A stretch of DNA of 64,000 nucleotides from assembly GCF_004120195.1 (NCBI RefSeq), contig NZ_SCHN01000008.1, positions 516,481 through 580,480 of the forward strand. The letters are read 5' to 3'. The notes under the pieces are model-generated. The model was given only the letters and a program-made list of their open reading frames with translations. It was not told the DNA's origin and made no database searches. The DNA comes from Enterovibrio baiacu (GTDB lineage: Bacteria; Pseudomonadota; Gammaproteobacteria; Enterobacterales; Vibrionaceae). Shown here piece after piece: positions 9,669-18,970 of the stretch (positions within the stretch are counted from its first letter, which is position 1; each line of letters begins with the position of its first letter). The position numbers and the translations under genes were made by a program.

Positions 9669-11366
9669 ATGAAACAAACTGCTTTGATTCCAGTGTTGCT
9701 CGGCGCAACATTTGCGGCTCAGGGGGCAACCATGACGCCTCAGCCTGATCCAGAAAATCCCAATGGATTCATTGTCGAGCGCGCAGAAGTGAATGCCGCG
9801 GCCGCAGCCCAAACGTCTAACCCTATGTATGCGACATGGTCTAAGGCTCTTGAAACTCAGCCGAACGCTGTTGTCAATGCCATTGATGAAGGGTTGGCGA
9901 GCAATCCGATCAACGTAAAACGAGTAGAGCGCGTGTTCTCTCGTCAGGATTGGGATTTTCTGACTCAAATGGCCGCGCCTGAATATACCTACACCCGATT
10001 CCTACAGGCGATTGGTAAGTTCCCAGCGTTCTGTGGTGATTACACTGATGGCCGCGATGCCGATGCGATTTGTAAGAAATCCATTGTGACGGCGTTTGCG
10101 CACTTTGCGCAGGAAACGGGTGGACATATTGCTGTCGATAATACGTGGGACAACCCTCTTGGGCTTGAAGAGTGGCAGCAAGCTTTGGTGCACGTGCGTG
10201 AAATGGGTTGGTCTGAAGGTCAAGAAGGCTACACAACAGGGTGTGGGCAGAATGATTGGCAAAACCAGCGTTGGCCATGTGTGGCAGGGCAGGGGTATTT
10301 CGGCCGTGGTGCTAAACAACTTTCTTACCACTTTAACTACGGCGCATTTTCTGAAGTGATGTTTGATGGTGATGCCAACAAACTGCTGGGTGAGCCGGGA
10401 TTGGTTGCTGATTCTTGGTTGAACCTTGCATCTGCGATTTGGTTCTTCTTAACGCCACAAGCGCCAAAACCTGCAATGCTGCATGTGATTGACCGTACTT
10501 GGGTGCCTTCACAGCGCGAGAAAGATGCAGGCATTGGTTATGGTTTTGGTACCACTATCAATATTATCAATGGTGGTATTGAGTGTGGCGAGCAAAACAA
10601 AGACAAAGGACAACCGGTTAACCGCATCCGTTATTGGGAAGGCTTGGCAAAACACTACGACATTCCAATTGAAGCCGATGAAGTGAATACCTGCTGGCAG
10701 CAATTGCCGTTTGGTAGCTTGAATCTGCAAGGTGCTACAGATGTGCTTTACACTAACTGGGATGGCAACTGGAAGTATTTTGCTGATCGCCCGGGTGGCT
10801 ATTCATTTGAATGTGAATTAGTTGGCTTCCAAACTGCTTACTCCGCGCTTGTTGAGGGTGACTACGAGAAGTGTGTGACGAATTTCTATGGTTCGCATGC
10901 AGGTTGGCCAGAAGTGCGTGTCGTTGACAAAATTGATGGCGGTGACACCGGTGGTGGTACGAATCCTCCTGCAGAAAATGCTTGGGACGCCACTAAGGTT
11001 TACAACACTGGTGATCAAGTCGTGGTAAACGGTGTTACCTACCAAGCGAAATATTGGAACCAGGGCGTTAACCCAGAGACCAGTGGTGAATATGGCGCAT
11101 GGAAAGTAGTGTCTGGTACACCACCAACGCCGACGCCAGAACCAACGCCTGACCCAGAACCTACACCGACGCCCGATCCAACACCAACTCCAACCCCGGA
11201 CCCTGAACCAACACCAGAACCAGGCAATACAACATGGGATGCCAACAAGGTTTACCTGGCGGGTGACCAAGTTGTTGTGGGCGGTGTGACTTATAAAGCC
11301 AAGTATTGGACACAAGGTGACAACCCAGCATCGGGTGCCCAGTGGGGTCCTTGGCAACAGCTATAA
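9669..11366 (+). CDS. Secreted GH19 chitinase with two carbohydrate-binding modules
   Basis: A 565-residue exported enzyme predicted to cleave chitin. It has a signal peptide at residues 1-20 (basic start, hydrophobic core, AQGA end) and a GH19 domain at about 85-405. The general-acid Glu149 lies in AHFAQETGGH, and the family stretch GYFGRGAKQLSYHFNYG is at about 209-225. Two CBM5/12-type chitin-binding modules lie at about 437-481 and 521-565, each with the aromatic AKYW and GDQVVV core. A Pro/Thr/Glu/Asp linker (484-519) separates them. The ribosome site is TAAGGA. It is about 70-80% identical by eye to the next gene over the catalytic part, so the pair is a tandem duplication. Confidence 0.95.
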   Translation: MKQTALIPVLLGATFAAQGATMTPQPDPENPNGFIVERAEVNAAAAAQTSNPMYATWSKALETQPNAVVNAIDEGLASNPINVKRVERVFSRQDWDFLTQMAAPEYTYTRFLQAIGKFPAFCGDYTDGRDADAICKKSIVTAFAHFAQETGGHIAVDNTWDNPLGLEEWQQALVHVREMGWSEGQEGYTTGCGQNDWQNQRWPCVAGQGYFGRGAKQLSYHFNYGAFSEVMFDGDANKLLGEPGLVADSWLNLASAIWFFLTPQAPKPAMLHVIDRTWVPSQREKDAGIGYGFGTTINIINGGIECGEQNKDKGQPVNRIRYWEGLAKHYDIPIEADEVNTCWQQLPFGSLNLQGATDVLYTNWDGNWKYFADRPGGYSFECELVGFQTAYSALVEGDYEKCVTNFYGSHAGWPEVRVVDKIDGGDTGGGTNPPAENAWDATKVYNTGDQVVVNGVTYQAKYWNQGVNPETSGEYGAWKVVSGTPPTPTPEPTPDPEPTPTPDPTPTPTPDPEPTPEPGNTTWDANKVYLAGDQVVVGGVTYKAKYWTQGDNPASGAQWGPWQQL

Positions 11367-11442
11367 CTGTCCATGAATGCAACGCTAAGTCTTGAGCAAT
11401 AAACACGGCACATAGCGCGATGCATGATTAAATTGTGATCAC

Positions 11443-11482
11443 AAAAGCGCGTATTTTACGAAAGTAGGGTACGCGCTTTTTT
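11443..11482 (+). terminator. Terminator of chitinase 1
   Basis: AAAAGCGCGTA and TACGCGCTTTT arms around a 16-base loop, followed by a T tract, about 75 bases after the stop. The two chitinases are therefore probably separate transcripts. Confidence 0.8.
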
Positions 11483-11902
11483 GCACCTGAGACGGCTGGA
11501 TTCAGGGGATACCGCCGCCTTTTAGCGAGCCAGTTCGCAGTTTTTAATTCGACGAGTGTGCATGAAAATGAGTGCATTGTGTTGAGAATTCTTTTGTCTA
11601 ACGTGTTTGGCTTCAAAAAATCACGCTACAACAGGTCAGCCTTTATCAAAACCTAACGGGGCATCATACAGTCTTGGTATTTGTCTGGTTGATAGTGGTT
11701 CAGTTGTATATCAAGTCATGCATATAGTTGGCTGTCTGCGTTAATAACAAAATCATCAAGAATGACTGGGTAAAACGCGCCACGTACAGCGTTAACGGAA
11801 TAGGCCCAGCGTAAAAATGACATCGTGATGATATAGCCATCGCAGCGGCGAATTTGGAAGGGGAGACTTTCTCATTCCGGCGTATTTGATAAGGAAACTG
11901 AC
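11483..11902. other. Intergenic region between the chitinases
   Basis: About 420 bases, no gene supported. It presumably carries the promoter of chitinase 2. The last bases before that gene (TTTGATAAGGAA) repeat those before chitinase 1, which suggests the duplication included the 5' leader. Confidence 0.5.
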
Positions 11903-13369
11903 ATGAAAAGAACAGCTCTGTTTACGGCACTGTGTGGTGCTAGTTTTATGGCGAATAGCGCCATTTCCATGAACCCTCAAACTGATCCTAATGACGTCAA
12001 CGGGTTCGTTGTTTCTGCCTCTGAAATGGCAGCAGCAGAAGCGGCACAAACCTCCGATCCTATGTATGCCATTTGGTCCAAAGCACTCGAAACCACATCT
12101 AACACTGTGGTTGAAGCCATTGACGAAGGACTTGCTTCAAACCCAGACAACGTAAAACGTGTTGAGCGCGTTTTCCCACGTTCAGATTGGGATTTTCTGA
12201 CGCAAATGGCGGCACCTGAATACACTTACACCCGCTTCTTGCGTGCGATAGGTAAGTTCCCAGCATTCTGTGGTGATTACACTGATGGTCGAGATGCTGA
12301 TGCCATCTGTAAGAAATCCATTATCACGGCGTTTGCCCATTTCTCTCAAGAAACCGGTGGACACATTGCTATCGACAACACGTCGGATAACCCACTCGCG
12401 TTAGAAGAATGGCAGCAAGCACTGGTTCACGTCCGTGAAATGGGTTGGGCTGAAGGCCAAGAAGGCTACACGACAGGGTGTGGTCAGCAAGATTGGCAGA
12501 ATAGCCGATGGCCATGCGCGGCAGGGCAGGGGTACTTTGGACGTGGTGCAAAACAGCTTTCTTATCACTTTAACTACGGCATGTTTTCTGAAGTGATGTA
12601 TGACGGCGATGCAACCAAACTGCTTAATGAACCGGGTTTGGTGGCGGACTCTTGGTTAAACCTTGCGTCAGCGATTTGGTTCTTCCTTACACCCCAAGCG
12701 CCAAAACCAGCAATGCTTCATGTTATTGACAGAACATGGACGCCTTCTCAGCGTGAAAAGGACGCGGGCATTGGTTACGGTTTTGGTACCACCATCAATA
12801 TCATTAATGGTGGCATTGAGTGTGGTGAGCAAAACAAAACCAAAGGCCAGCCAGTTAACCGTATTCGTTACTGGGAAGGATTAGCGGCACACTATCAAAT
12901 CCCTATTGAGGCGGATGAAGCCAATACTTGTTATCAACAATTGCCATTCGGTAGCTTGAACCTACAAGGTGCAACGGATGTGCTTTACACCAACTGGGAT
13001 GGTAACTGGAAATACTACGCTGATCGCCCGGGTGGCTATTCATTTGAATGTGAGCTTGTTGGCTTCCAAACTGCTTATTCGGCCTTGGTTCCGGGCGACT
13101 ACGAGAAGTGTGTGACGAATTTCTATGGTTCACACGCAGGCTGGCCAACCGTGCGTGTGTTACCGGATGCTGAGATGCCAACGACAGGCTCAGGCAATGG
13201 AACGGATGCGGGAACACCGTCTGATCCTAATGCATGGAGCGCTACCAAGGTTTACAACAAAGATCAGCAAGTGGTTGTAAAGGGCGTGACGTATAAAGCG
13301 CTTTACTGGACACAAGGTGATGATCCGTTATTGAGCGAAGCATGGGGTCCATGGGTGCCTGTTCAGTAG
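11903..13369 (+). CDS. Secreted GH19 chitinase with one carbohydrate-binding module
   Basis: A 488-residue paralogue of the preceding gene. It has a signal peptide at residues 1-20, a GH19 domain at about 86-405 with catalytic Glu150 in AHFSQETGGH, a short Gly/Thr-rich linker, and one CBM5/12-type module at about 443-488 (VYNKDQQVVV ... ALYW). It lacks the second module and the long Pro/Thr linker of its neighbour, so the two enzymes probably differ in binding to crystalline chitin. The ribosome site is AAGGAAAC. It has its own terminator. Confidence 0.95.
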   Translation: MKRTALFTALCGASFMANSAISMNPQTDPNDVNGFVVSASEMAAAEAAQTSDPMYAIWSKALETTSNTVVEAIDEGLASNPDNVKRVERVFPRSDWDFLTQMAAPEYTYTRFLRAIGKFPAFCGDYTDGRDADAICKKSIITAFAHFSQETGGHIAIDNTSDNPLALEEWQQALVHVREMGWAEGQEGYTTGCGQQDWQNSRWPCAAGQGYFGRGAKQLSYHFNYGMFSEVMYDGDATKLLNEPGLVADSWLNLASAIWFFLTPQAPKPAMLHVIDRTWTPSQREKDAGIGYGFGTTINIINGGIECGEQNKTKGQPVNRIRYWEGLAAHYQIPIEADEANTCYQQLPFGSLNLQGATDVLYTNWDGNWKYYADRPGGYSFECELVGFQTAYSALVPGDYEKCVTNFYGSHAGWPTVRVLPDAEMPTTGSGNGTDAGTPSDPNAWSATKVYNKDQQVVVKGVTYKALYWTQGDDPLLSEAWGPWVPVQ

Positions 13370-13445
13370 AAGCAACATCAACTAAATCAGTAGGAAAAAC
13401 ATTGACTAAGTCGGGTGTTTTTTTACTGACAAAAGAATAATCAAG

Positions 13446-13479
13446 CTGCGTGTTTCCATTGGGAATACGCGGTTTTTTT
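13446..13479 (+). terminator. Terminator of chitinase 2
   Basis: CTGCGTGTTTCC pairs with GGGAATACGCGG around a short loop, followed by seven T. Confidence 0.85.
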
Positions 13480-13595
13480 ATACAAATTGAGAAGAGAAAA
13501 AAACGAGATAAGTGGTTGTAAATAGAGAGGGATTTTTGAATTTATCGGGGTGTATTCTGACAAAAGGTATCACAAAAAAATTTTAATTGTCAGTC

Positions 13596-13623
13596 TTGTG
13601 AATAATATTTATCTGCCTATAAT
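13596..13623 (+). promoter_or_regulatory. Probable sigma-70 promoter of guaC
   Basis: The -35 TTGTGA (13596-13601) and the -10 TATAAT (13618-13623) are separated by 16 bases. The predicted start point (about 13630) falls at the foot of a terminator-like hairpin. Confidence 0.6.
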
Positions 13624-13627
13624 GCTG

Positions 13628-13662
13628 AAAACCGGAGCGTCTGCCAACGCTCCGGTTTTTTT
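13628..13662 (+). terminator. Terminator-like hairpin at the very 5' end of the guaC transcript
   Basis: The stem AAACCGGAGCGT pairs with ACGCTCCGGTTT around CTGCCA, followed by a run of T. It begins at or next to the predicted transcription start, about 100 bases before the guaC ATG. It could terminate most transcripts or cap the mRNA with a stable structure. Confidence 0.75.
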
Positions 13663-13759
13663 GTGCCTGCTCAATGGTGAATATTTCAGCTATCTGCCAA
13701 TAGCTAAAATCCATGAGCACTGTCCGAAAGGGCATCGTCTGTATATAAAGGAAAGACAC

Positions 13760-14803
13760 ATGCGTATCGAACAAGACTTGAAGTTGGGTTTCAAAGATGT
13801 ACTGTTTCGCCCGAAACGTTCTACCTTAAAAAGCCGTTCACAAGTTGAATTAACCCGCGAGTTTACCTTCAAGCATAGCGGTCGTCAATGGTCTGGTGTA
13901 CCTGTCATTGCAGCAAACATGGATTCAGTCGGCTCATTTACAATGGGTAAGGTGCTTGCAGAGCACGGTTGTATGACTGCCATCCACAAGCATTACACGG
14001 TTGAAGACTGGGCGGGTTTCGTTGCTGAGGCTGATGCTAAGACTTTGAATAATGTGATGGTTTCTACCGGTACTTCTGATGCAGATTTCCAGAAAACCAA
14101 AGATATCATGGCGCTATCTGATGAACTTATTTTCATCTGTATCGACATTGCGAATGGTTACTCTGAGCACCTTGTTCAATACGTTGAACGTGTTCGCGCT
14201 GCCTTCCCTGGCAAGGTGATCAGTGCGGGTAACGTTGTAACAGGTGACATGGTTGAAGAGCTTATTCTTGCTGGTGCAGACATCGTAAAAGTGGGCATTG
14301 GTCCTGGTTCTGTATGTACTACTCGCGTGAAAACGGGCGTCGGCTACCCGCAGCTTTCTGCCATTATTGAGTGTGCAGATGCCGCGCACGGTCTAGGTGG
14401 CCGCATTATCGGTGATGGCGGTTGTTCATGTGCAGGTGACGTGTCTAAAGCGTTCGGTGGCGGTGCTGATTTTGTGATGCTTGGCGGTATGCTAGCTGGC
14501 CACGAAGAAAGCGGTGGTGAAGTGATTGAGCAAGACGGTAAGCAGTTCATGAAGTTCTATGGCATGTCTTCTGAAAGCGCCATGGCGAAACACTCTGGTG
14601 GTGTTGCGAAATATCGCGCAGCAGAGGGCAAAACTGTACTGCTTCCATTCCGTGGCACAGTGAACGATACGATTTCTGACATTCTTGGTGGCGTGCGTTC
14701 TACATGTACTTACGTGGGTGCTGCGCAGCTTAAAGAGTTGACTAAGCGCACGACGTTTATTCGCGTTCAAGAACAAGAAAACAACGTGTTCGGTAAAGAA
14801 TAA
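13760..14803 (+). CDS. guaC: GMP reductase
   Basis: A 347-residue cytoplasmic enzyme that converts GMP to IMP and ammonia with NADPH, in purine salvage. The active-site loop GPGSVCTTR carries Cys186, the same number as in E. coli GuaC, and the length is the same. The NAD(P)/GMP-binding stretches MGGM-like LGGMLAGH and [10 protein letters not shown] are present. The start at 13760 is supported by AAAGGAAA eight bases upstream. An in-frame upward extension to 13550 crosses the promoter and the leader hairpin, so I reject it. The leader with its hairpin is the unusual part. Confidence 0.97.
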   Translation: MRIEQDLKLGFKDVLFRPKRSTLKSRSQVELTREFTFKHSGRQWSGVPVIAANMDSVGSFTMGKVLAEHGCMTAIHKHYTVEDWAGFVAEADAKTLNNVMVSTGTSDADFQKTKDIMALSDELIFICIDIANGYSEHLVQYVERVRAAFPGKVISAGNVVTGDMVEELILAGADIVKVGIGPGSVCTTRVKTGVGYPQLSAIIECADAAHGLGGRIIGDGGCSCAGDVSKAFGGGADFVMLGGMLAGHEESGGEVIEQDGKQFMKFYGMSSESAMAKHSGGVAKYRAAEGKTVLLPFRGTVNDTISDILGGVRSTCTYVGAAQLKELTKRTTFIRVQEQENNVFGKE

Positions 14804-14823
14804 ATCCGAAAGAATACATAAAA

Positions 14824-14852
14824 ATGCCACCCAATTGGGTGGTATTTTTTTA
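14824..14852 (+). terminator. Terminator of guaC
   Basis: The near-palindrome ATGCCACCCAATTGGGTGGT with its T tract, 20 bases after the guaC stop. Confidence 0.9.
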
Positions 14853-14989
14853 TCCGCCATTTTTTGGGTCACAGTCAGGAACTTCGATGACGCCGAATGT
14901 CAGTAAGGCACTGACGGCCTGCCTTTTAGATAGCACTGGAAAAGCCAACGCGGTTACGGTTTACTGTCCTCTGGTTTCAAGGAGGAAAC

Positions 14990-15721
14990 ATGGCTGAATG
15001 TGATCAAGTGGTTCAAACGTTAAAAAAACAGCTCAAAGCGCGTGGCGTGAATTATCAAGATGTCGCGAGTGCGTTATCGCTCAGTGAGGGCTCGGTAAAG
15101 CGCCTGTTTGCCAATGGTGGAAGCTTGAGCTTGGAGCGCTTGGCGACGGTATGCCAACTTATTGATATGGAAATGGGTGAGTTGTTTAAACTCTCGTCTG
15201 AAAGCAGCAATCAGATCACTGAATTAACGTGGCAGCAAGAAGAAGAGCTGGTGGCTGACAAAGCCTTGCTCTTGGTTGCTGTGTGCATCACGAATGGGTA
15301 TCGCTTCGACCAAATCCTTGAACAATATAACTTACCTGAAACCGCACTGATTCAGAAATTGGCGCATTTAGACCGCTTAAACCTGATTGAGCTTCAACCG
15401 GATAACCGCATTAAACTCAAAATCTCTCCGTCATTTTCATGGGTGGCGGGTGGTCCTATTCAGCAGTTCTTCCAGCAACAAGTGATCAGTGCTTTCTTCC
15501 AATCTCGCTTTGCGGGGGATGAAGAGAAGTTGGTGATGTCTACTGGGCTGATGTCACTCTCGACCAACTACAAATTTCAGCAACGTATTCAACGTCTGGT
15601 GAGTGAGTTTTATGATTCATGCAACCAAGACTCGGATTTAACGATGCAAGAGCGTCATGGCACGTCCATGGTGGTCGCGATGCGCCGCTGGACCTTCCCA
15701 CTTTTCGATGAATACGAATAG
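14990..15721 (+). CDS. XRE/Cro-family transcriptional regulator
   Basis: A 243-residue protein. Residues from about 8 to 65 form a Cro/C1-type helix-turn-helix (DVASALSLSEGSVKRLFANG), giving sequence-specific DNA binding. The remaining 170 residues are a helical region without a domain I recognise, possibly for dimerisation or sensing; the stretch MVVAMRRWTFPLF at the end is typical of such regulators in Vibrionaceae genomes. AAGGAGG lies six bases before the ATG. Its target is unknown; it stands alone between guaC and the VIT/VWA gene. Confidence 0.8.
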   Translation: MAECDQVVQTLKKQLKARGVNYQDVASALSLSEGSVKRLFANGGSLSLERLATVCQLIDMEMGELFKLSSESSNQITELTWQQEEELVADKALLLVAVCITNGYRFDQILEQYNLPETALIQKLAHLDRLNLIELQPDNRIKLKISPSFSWVAGGPIQQFFQQQVISAFFQSRFAGDEEKLVMSTGLMSLSTNYKFQQRIQRLVSEFYDSCNQDSDLTMQERHGTSMVVAMRRWTFPLFDEYE

Positions 15722-15997
15722 CGTTTAGCCCCAAGAATAGCCAATGAATCAATATGTCTTAGCACGTATGGATAAGTGTGCGTTCACACCCTCCAACACG
15801 TTGTTTCGGCGAGAAGGTGTCACCTCATAAGACGTAGCGTTACGTATATTGTCACTTCGGACATGGTGCTTTTGACTGACGCCGTCTTGTTGCAAGCTTC
15901 TGAAAACGCAGTGCGTTGCTGGTGCAAATAACGCCAACATCAACGTCCTGCAGATGAGAGAACGATTCTCAAAGAAGCAACGCAATGGAGGCACACG

Positions 15998-18091
15998 ATG
16001 CTAAACCAACAGCAAATGACGCAAAGATTGATGACGTGGGGAATGGTATTTCTCACGTTTGTAGTAGGCTGGTTTGCCCCCGCTGCAATGGCGAGCGGGT
16101 TATTGAAACCGACAAACAGCCAACACCAAGACCTCACCATCGAAACGCATCACGTGGATGTCGTTATCGAAGACGGCTACGCGACAACGTCCATCGAACA
16201 AATCTTCTATAACCCAAATAATGATGTGCTCGAAGCGCGATATTCATTTCCTGTGCCGCAAGAAGCTGTGGTTGGCGAATTTATCTATTGGATAAACGGC
16301 ACGCCAGTGATTGCAGAATCCGTGGCGAAAGACAAAGCCAAAAAGATATATGAAGAGCAAAAAGCACAAGGCAATGCGACGGCATTGACAGAAAAAGACG
16401 GATACAAAACGTTTGAGATGCGTGTCTTTCCTGTTCAGCCTCAACAGCGCGTCAAGGTGAGATTGGTTTACCTGCAAGATGCGCTGATTGACCACGGCAT
16501 TGGCCGTTACGTGTATCCGATGGAAGAGGGCGGTGTCGATGAAGCGCGCGACAGCTTTTGGACGCGTAACGATACCGTGCAGCATGATTTCTCGTTCAAC
16601 GTTGCGCTGAAATCCGCGTATCCCGTTGATGGTGTGCGTTTGCCATCTCACCCGAATGCAGCACTCTCACAGGAAGCGTTAGGCGAGCACACGATTTGGA
16701 AGGCGCAAGTGGCGAACCAAACATCAGCAGTGGCTGAAGAGGAAGGTGCGACATCATCACCCTCTGCACCTGCGTACCGATTGGATCAAGACATCGTGGT
16801 TTACTGGCGTCTGCAAGACGGATTGCCGGGTCGCTTGGACATGGTTGCGTACCGTGATCCCGAAGAATCAAAGCGCGGCACAGTGAAGCTCACGTTTACG
16901 CCGGGTGATGACTTGGGGCCAGTAACCCAAGGGCGCGATTGGGTTTTCGTCTTAGATAAATCAGGGTCGATGTCGGGCAAGTACAACACCTTGGCGGAAG
17001 GGGTTCGACAGGGGCTGAACAAACTGCCACAGCAAGACCGTTTTCGTATTGTGATGTTTGATAGCGCAGCGTATGACCTGACCAATGGCTTTATCTCTGC
17101 CAACAAGACAAACGTTGAAAAAGCCCTGAGTGAAATTTCAGCCATGCAACCGAGCAACGGCACCAATCTTTATGAAGGTATGGGCGCAGCGGTGCGTAAG
17201 CTCGATGCCGATCGTCCAACGGGTATCGTGCTGGTGACAGATGGTGTGGCGAATGTGGGTGTGACTGAGAAGCGGAAATTCTTCAAAATGATGGAGAAGT
17301 ACGATGTCCGTTTGTTTACCTTCATCATGGGTAACAGTGCGAATACACCGCTATTGGTGCCAATGACTAAGCTATCAAATGGTGTTGCGACCTCCGTGTC
17401 GAACGCAGATGACATGATGGGGCATTTACTCAACATCTCGAGCAAGTTAACGCACCAAGCGTATCGCGATATTCAATTGGATATTGACGGTGTGAAGGTG
17501 AAAGATCTGACACCAGACTCTATTAGTAGCTTGTATCGAGGTGAACAGTTGACGGTCTTTGGCCATTACTTCAAAGCGGGAACGGCGGACGTTACCTTGA
17601 GCATGAAAGTGAATGGCGAGACGCGTCGATACACCACCAAGGTATCGCTGCCAGAAAAAACGCTGCGTAACCCGGAGCTTGAAAGAATGTGGGCATTTTC
17701 AGCGATTCGAGATTTAGAAGCACAGATGGATTACCTGGAGCAGAAAGATGCCGACAAAGAACAAGCGATAGAAGACATCGCCGTAGAGTATGGGCTTTTG
17801 ACGGACTACACCTCGCTGCTGGTGGTTGAAGAAGATGTGTTCCAACAGCTTGGCGTTGAGCGTAACAACCAAGCGCGCGTGCAGAAAGAGCAACAGGCAC
17901 GACAAACACGCCAAACCCAGAATGTACAACCCACACAAGCCGACACGAGTCAGCCCATGTTTACCCAACCCGCGCCAACACACTCGCGTAGCGGTGGTGG
18001 AAGCAGCGGCGGTAGCATGAGTGTCTTCCTGTTTGCTTTGTTTGGCTTAGCTGGGGTGGGTCGCTGGATGCTGCAAACGCGAAAGGCTTAA
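15998..18091 (+). CDS. VIT and VWA domain surface protein with a GlyGly-CTERM-like C-terminus
   Basis: A 697-residue exported protein. It has a signal peptide at about 1-35 ending AMA, a VIT domain at about 45-175, and a VWA domain at about 312-490 with a metal-ion (MIDAS) motif DKSGSMSG starting at Asp320. The C-terminus is a Gln-rich stretch, then SGGGSSGGS, one hydrophobic segment (MSVFLFALFGLAGVG) and RWMLQTRKA. It resembles the marine proteobacterial sortase-target VIT/VWA family, but the tail fits the GlyGly-CTERM signal that rhombosortase processes better than an LPXTG signal. No sortase gene lies beside it. GGAGG lies eight bases before the ATG. Confidence 0.85.
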   Translation: MLNQQQMTQRLMTWGMVFLTFVVGWFAPAAMASGLLKPTNSQHQDLTIETHHVDVVIEDGYATTSIEQIFYNPNNDVLEARYSFPVPQEAVVGEFIYWINGTPVIAESVAKDKAKKIYEEQKAQGNATALTEKDGYKTFEMRVFPVQPQQRVKVRLVYLQDALIDHGIGRYVYPMEEGGVDEARDSFWTRNDTVQHDFSFNVALKSAYPVDGVRLPSHPNAALSQEALGEHTIWKAQVANQTSAVAEEEGATSSPSAPAYRLDQDIVVYWRLQDGLPGRLDMVAYRDPEESKRGTVKLTFTPGDDLGPVTQGRDWVFVLDKSGSMSGKYNTLAEGVRQGLNKLPQQDRFRIVMFDSAAYDLTNGFISANKTNVEKALSEISAMQPSNGTNLYEGMGAAVRKLDADRPTGIVLVTDGVANVGVTEKRKFFKMMEKYDVRLFTFIMGNSANTPLLVPMTKLSNGVATSVSNADDMMGHLLNISSKLTHQAYRDIQLDIDGVKVKDLTPDSISSLYRGEQLTVFGHYFKAGTADVTLSMKVNGETRRYTTKVSLPEKTLRNPELERMWAFSAIRDLEAQMDYLEQKDADKEQAIEDIAVEYGLLTDYTSLLVVEEDVFQQLGVERNNQARVQKEQQARQTRQTQNVQPTQADTSQPMFTQPAPTHSRSGGGSSGGSMSVFLFALFGLAGVGRWMLQTRKA

Positions 18092-18146
18092 TGGCTTCTT
18101 TCATTGGCAAGCAGCCATAGAAATACCGGACAAACAACATGATAAG

Positions 18147-18176
18147 AAAAAAGACTGCCTCGGCAGTCTTTTTTGC
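18147..18176. terminator. Bidirectional terminator
   Basis: The AAAAAAGACTGCC/GGCAGTCTTTTTT stem lies between the convergent VIT/VWA and SDR genes and has T tracts on both strands. Confidence 0.9.
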
Positions 18177-18202
18177 GTGTGTTAGCACTGAAAATGCTGA
18201 CG

Positions 18203-18943
18203 CTATGTCAAACTCAGGCCGCCGTCCATCACCAAGGTATGACCCACAATGTAGTTGGCCTGCTCGGAGCTAAGCCAAGCAATGGCGTTGGCCACTTCTT
18301 CTACCGTTGCGAATCGCCCGTTCGGCACTTGGCTTGCTACGGTGTTTTTTAATTCGTCGCCCATTTCAGCCTGTGTTTGCTCCCAACGAGGTGTCCACGT
18401 TACACCGGGAGCCACCGCGTTTACGCGAATACCTTTTCGAATGGCTTCAACTGCGATAGATCGGGTGAGCCCTTCAATGCCGTGTTTCGCGGCGGAAAAC
18501 ATGGCGGCGTTGGGTGTTGGACGGATCCCATTGACCGAACTAACGTTGACGATGGAGCCGCCGTTAACAACAAGATTTAATTCGTATTTTAGGCACAGTG
18601 CGTGGATCCAAAAGTCACCGATGAGGGTGTTGTAAAGCGCATCAATAGGCACATCGGCGTAATCGCCGCGAGATTCTAGCGGGGGGGAGGCATTGTTGAC
18701 CACAATGTCGAGATGGCCATAGTTTTCCCGGATATACCCGAAATAGCGATCAACCTGATGAACATCTTTCAAATCGACAGGGAGATAGTCGACAGCAGAC
18801 AGCTCTGGATGAGTAGCAAGTACCTTATTCCACTTATCTTCATTCCTGGAACAAGTAAGCACTTTGAAGCCTGAACGATGGTAATGCATCACTGTTTGAA
18901 GGCCGATACCACTGCTGCCTCCGGTCACAAGAACAATTTTCAT
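18203..18943 (-). CDS. SDR-family protein with Phe in place of the catalytic Tyr
   Basis: A 246-residue short-chain dehydrogenase/reductase fold. It has the NAD(P) motif TGGSSGIG at residues 7-14, NNAS, and the catalytic-Ser stretch NVSSVNG. The usual YxxxK is FSAAK in this protein (the codon is TTT), so the catalytic Tyr is missing while the Lys remains. The C-terminus ends VMDGG, as in the family. It may be non-catalytic, use another residue, or have a binding role. GGAGAGA precedes the ATG. The substrate is unknown. Confidence 0.85.
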   Translation of the reverse strand: MKIVLVTGGSSGIGLQTVMHYHRSGFKVLTCSRNEDKWNKVLATHPELSAVDYLPVDLKDVHQVDRYFGYIRENYGHLDIVVNNASPPLESRGDYADVPIDALYNTLIGDFWIHALCLKYELNLVVNGGSIVNVSSVNGIRPTPNAAMFSAAKHGIEGLTRSIAVEAIRKGIRVNAVAPGVTWTPRWEQTQAEMGDELKNTVASQVPNGRFATVEEVANAIAWLSSEQANYIVGHTLVMDGGLSLT

Positions 18944-18970
18944 TATCTCTCCGGGGTCGTTGGGGGCGAA

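Noticed and set aside
11428..11616. Minus-strand frame between the chitinases
   Set aside because: It spans the terminator of chitinase 1; no ribosome site.
13481..13759. Purine riboswitch before guaC
   Set aside because: The conserved aptamer core was not found; only the start-proximal hairpin is present.
13550..13759. N-terminal extension of GuaC
   Set aside because: It would read through promoter and terminator hairpin; the 347-residue form equals E. coli GuaC.
15998..18091. LPXTG-type sortase signal in the VIT/VWA protein
   Set aside because: No LPXTG-like motif before the hydrophobic span, and no adjacent sortase gene.
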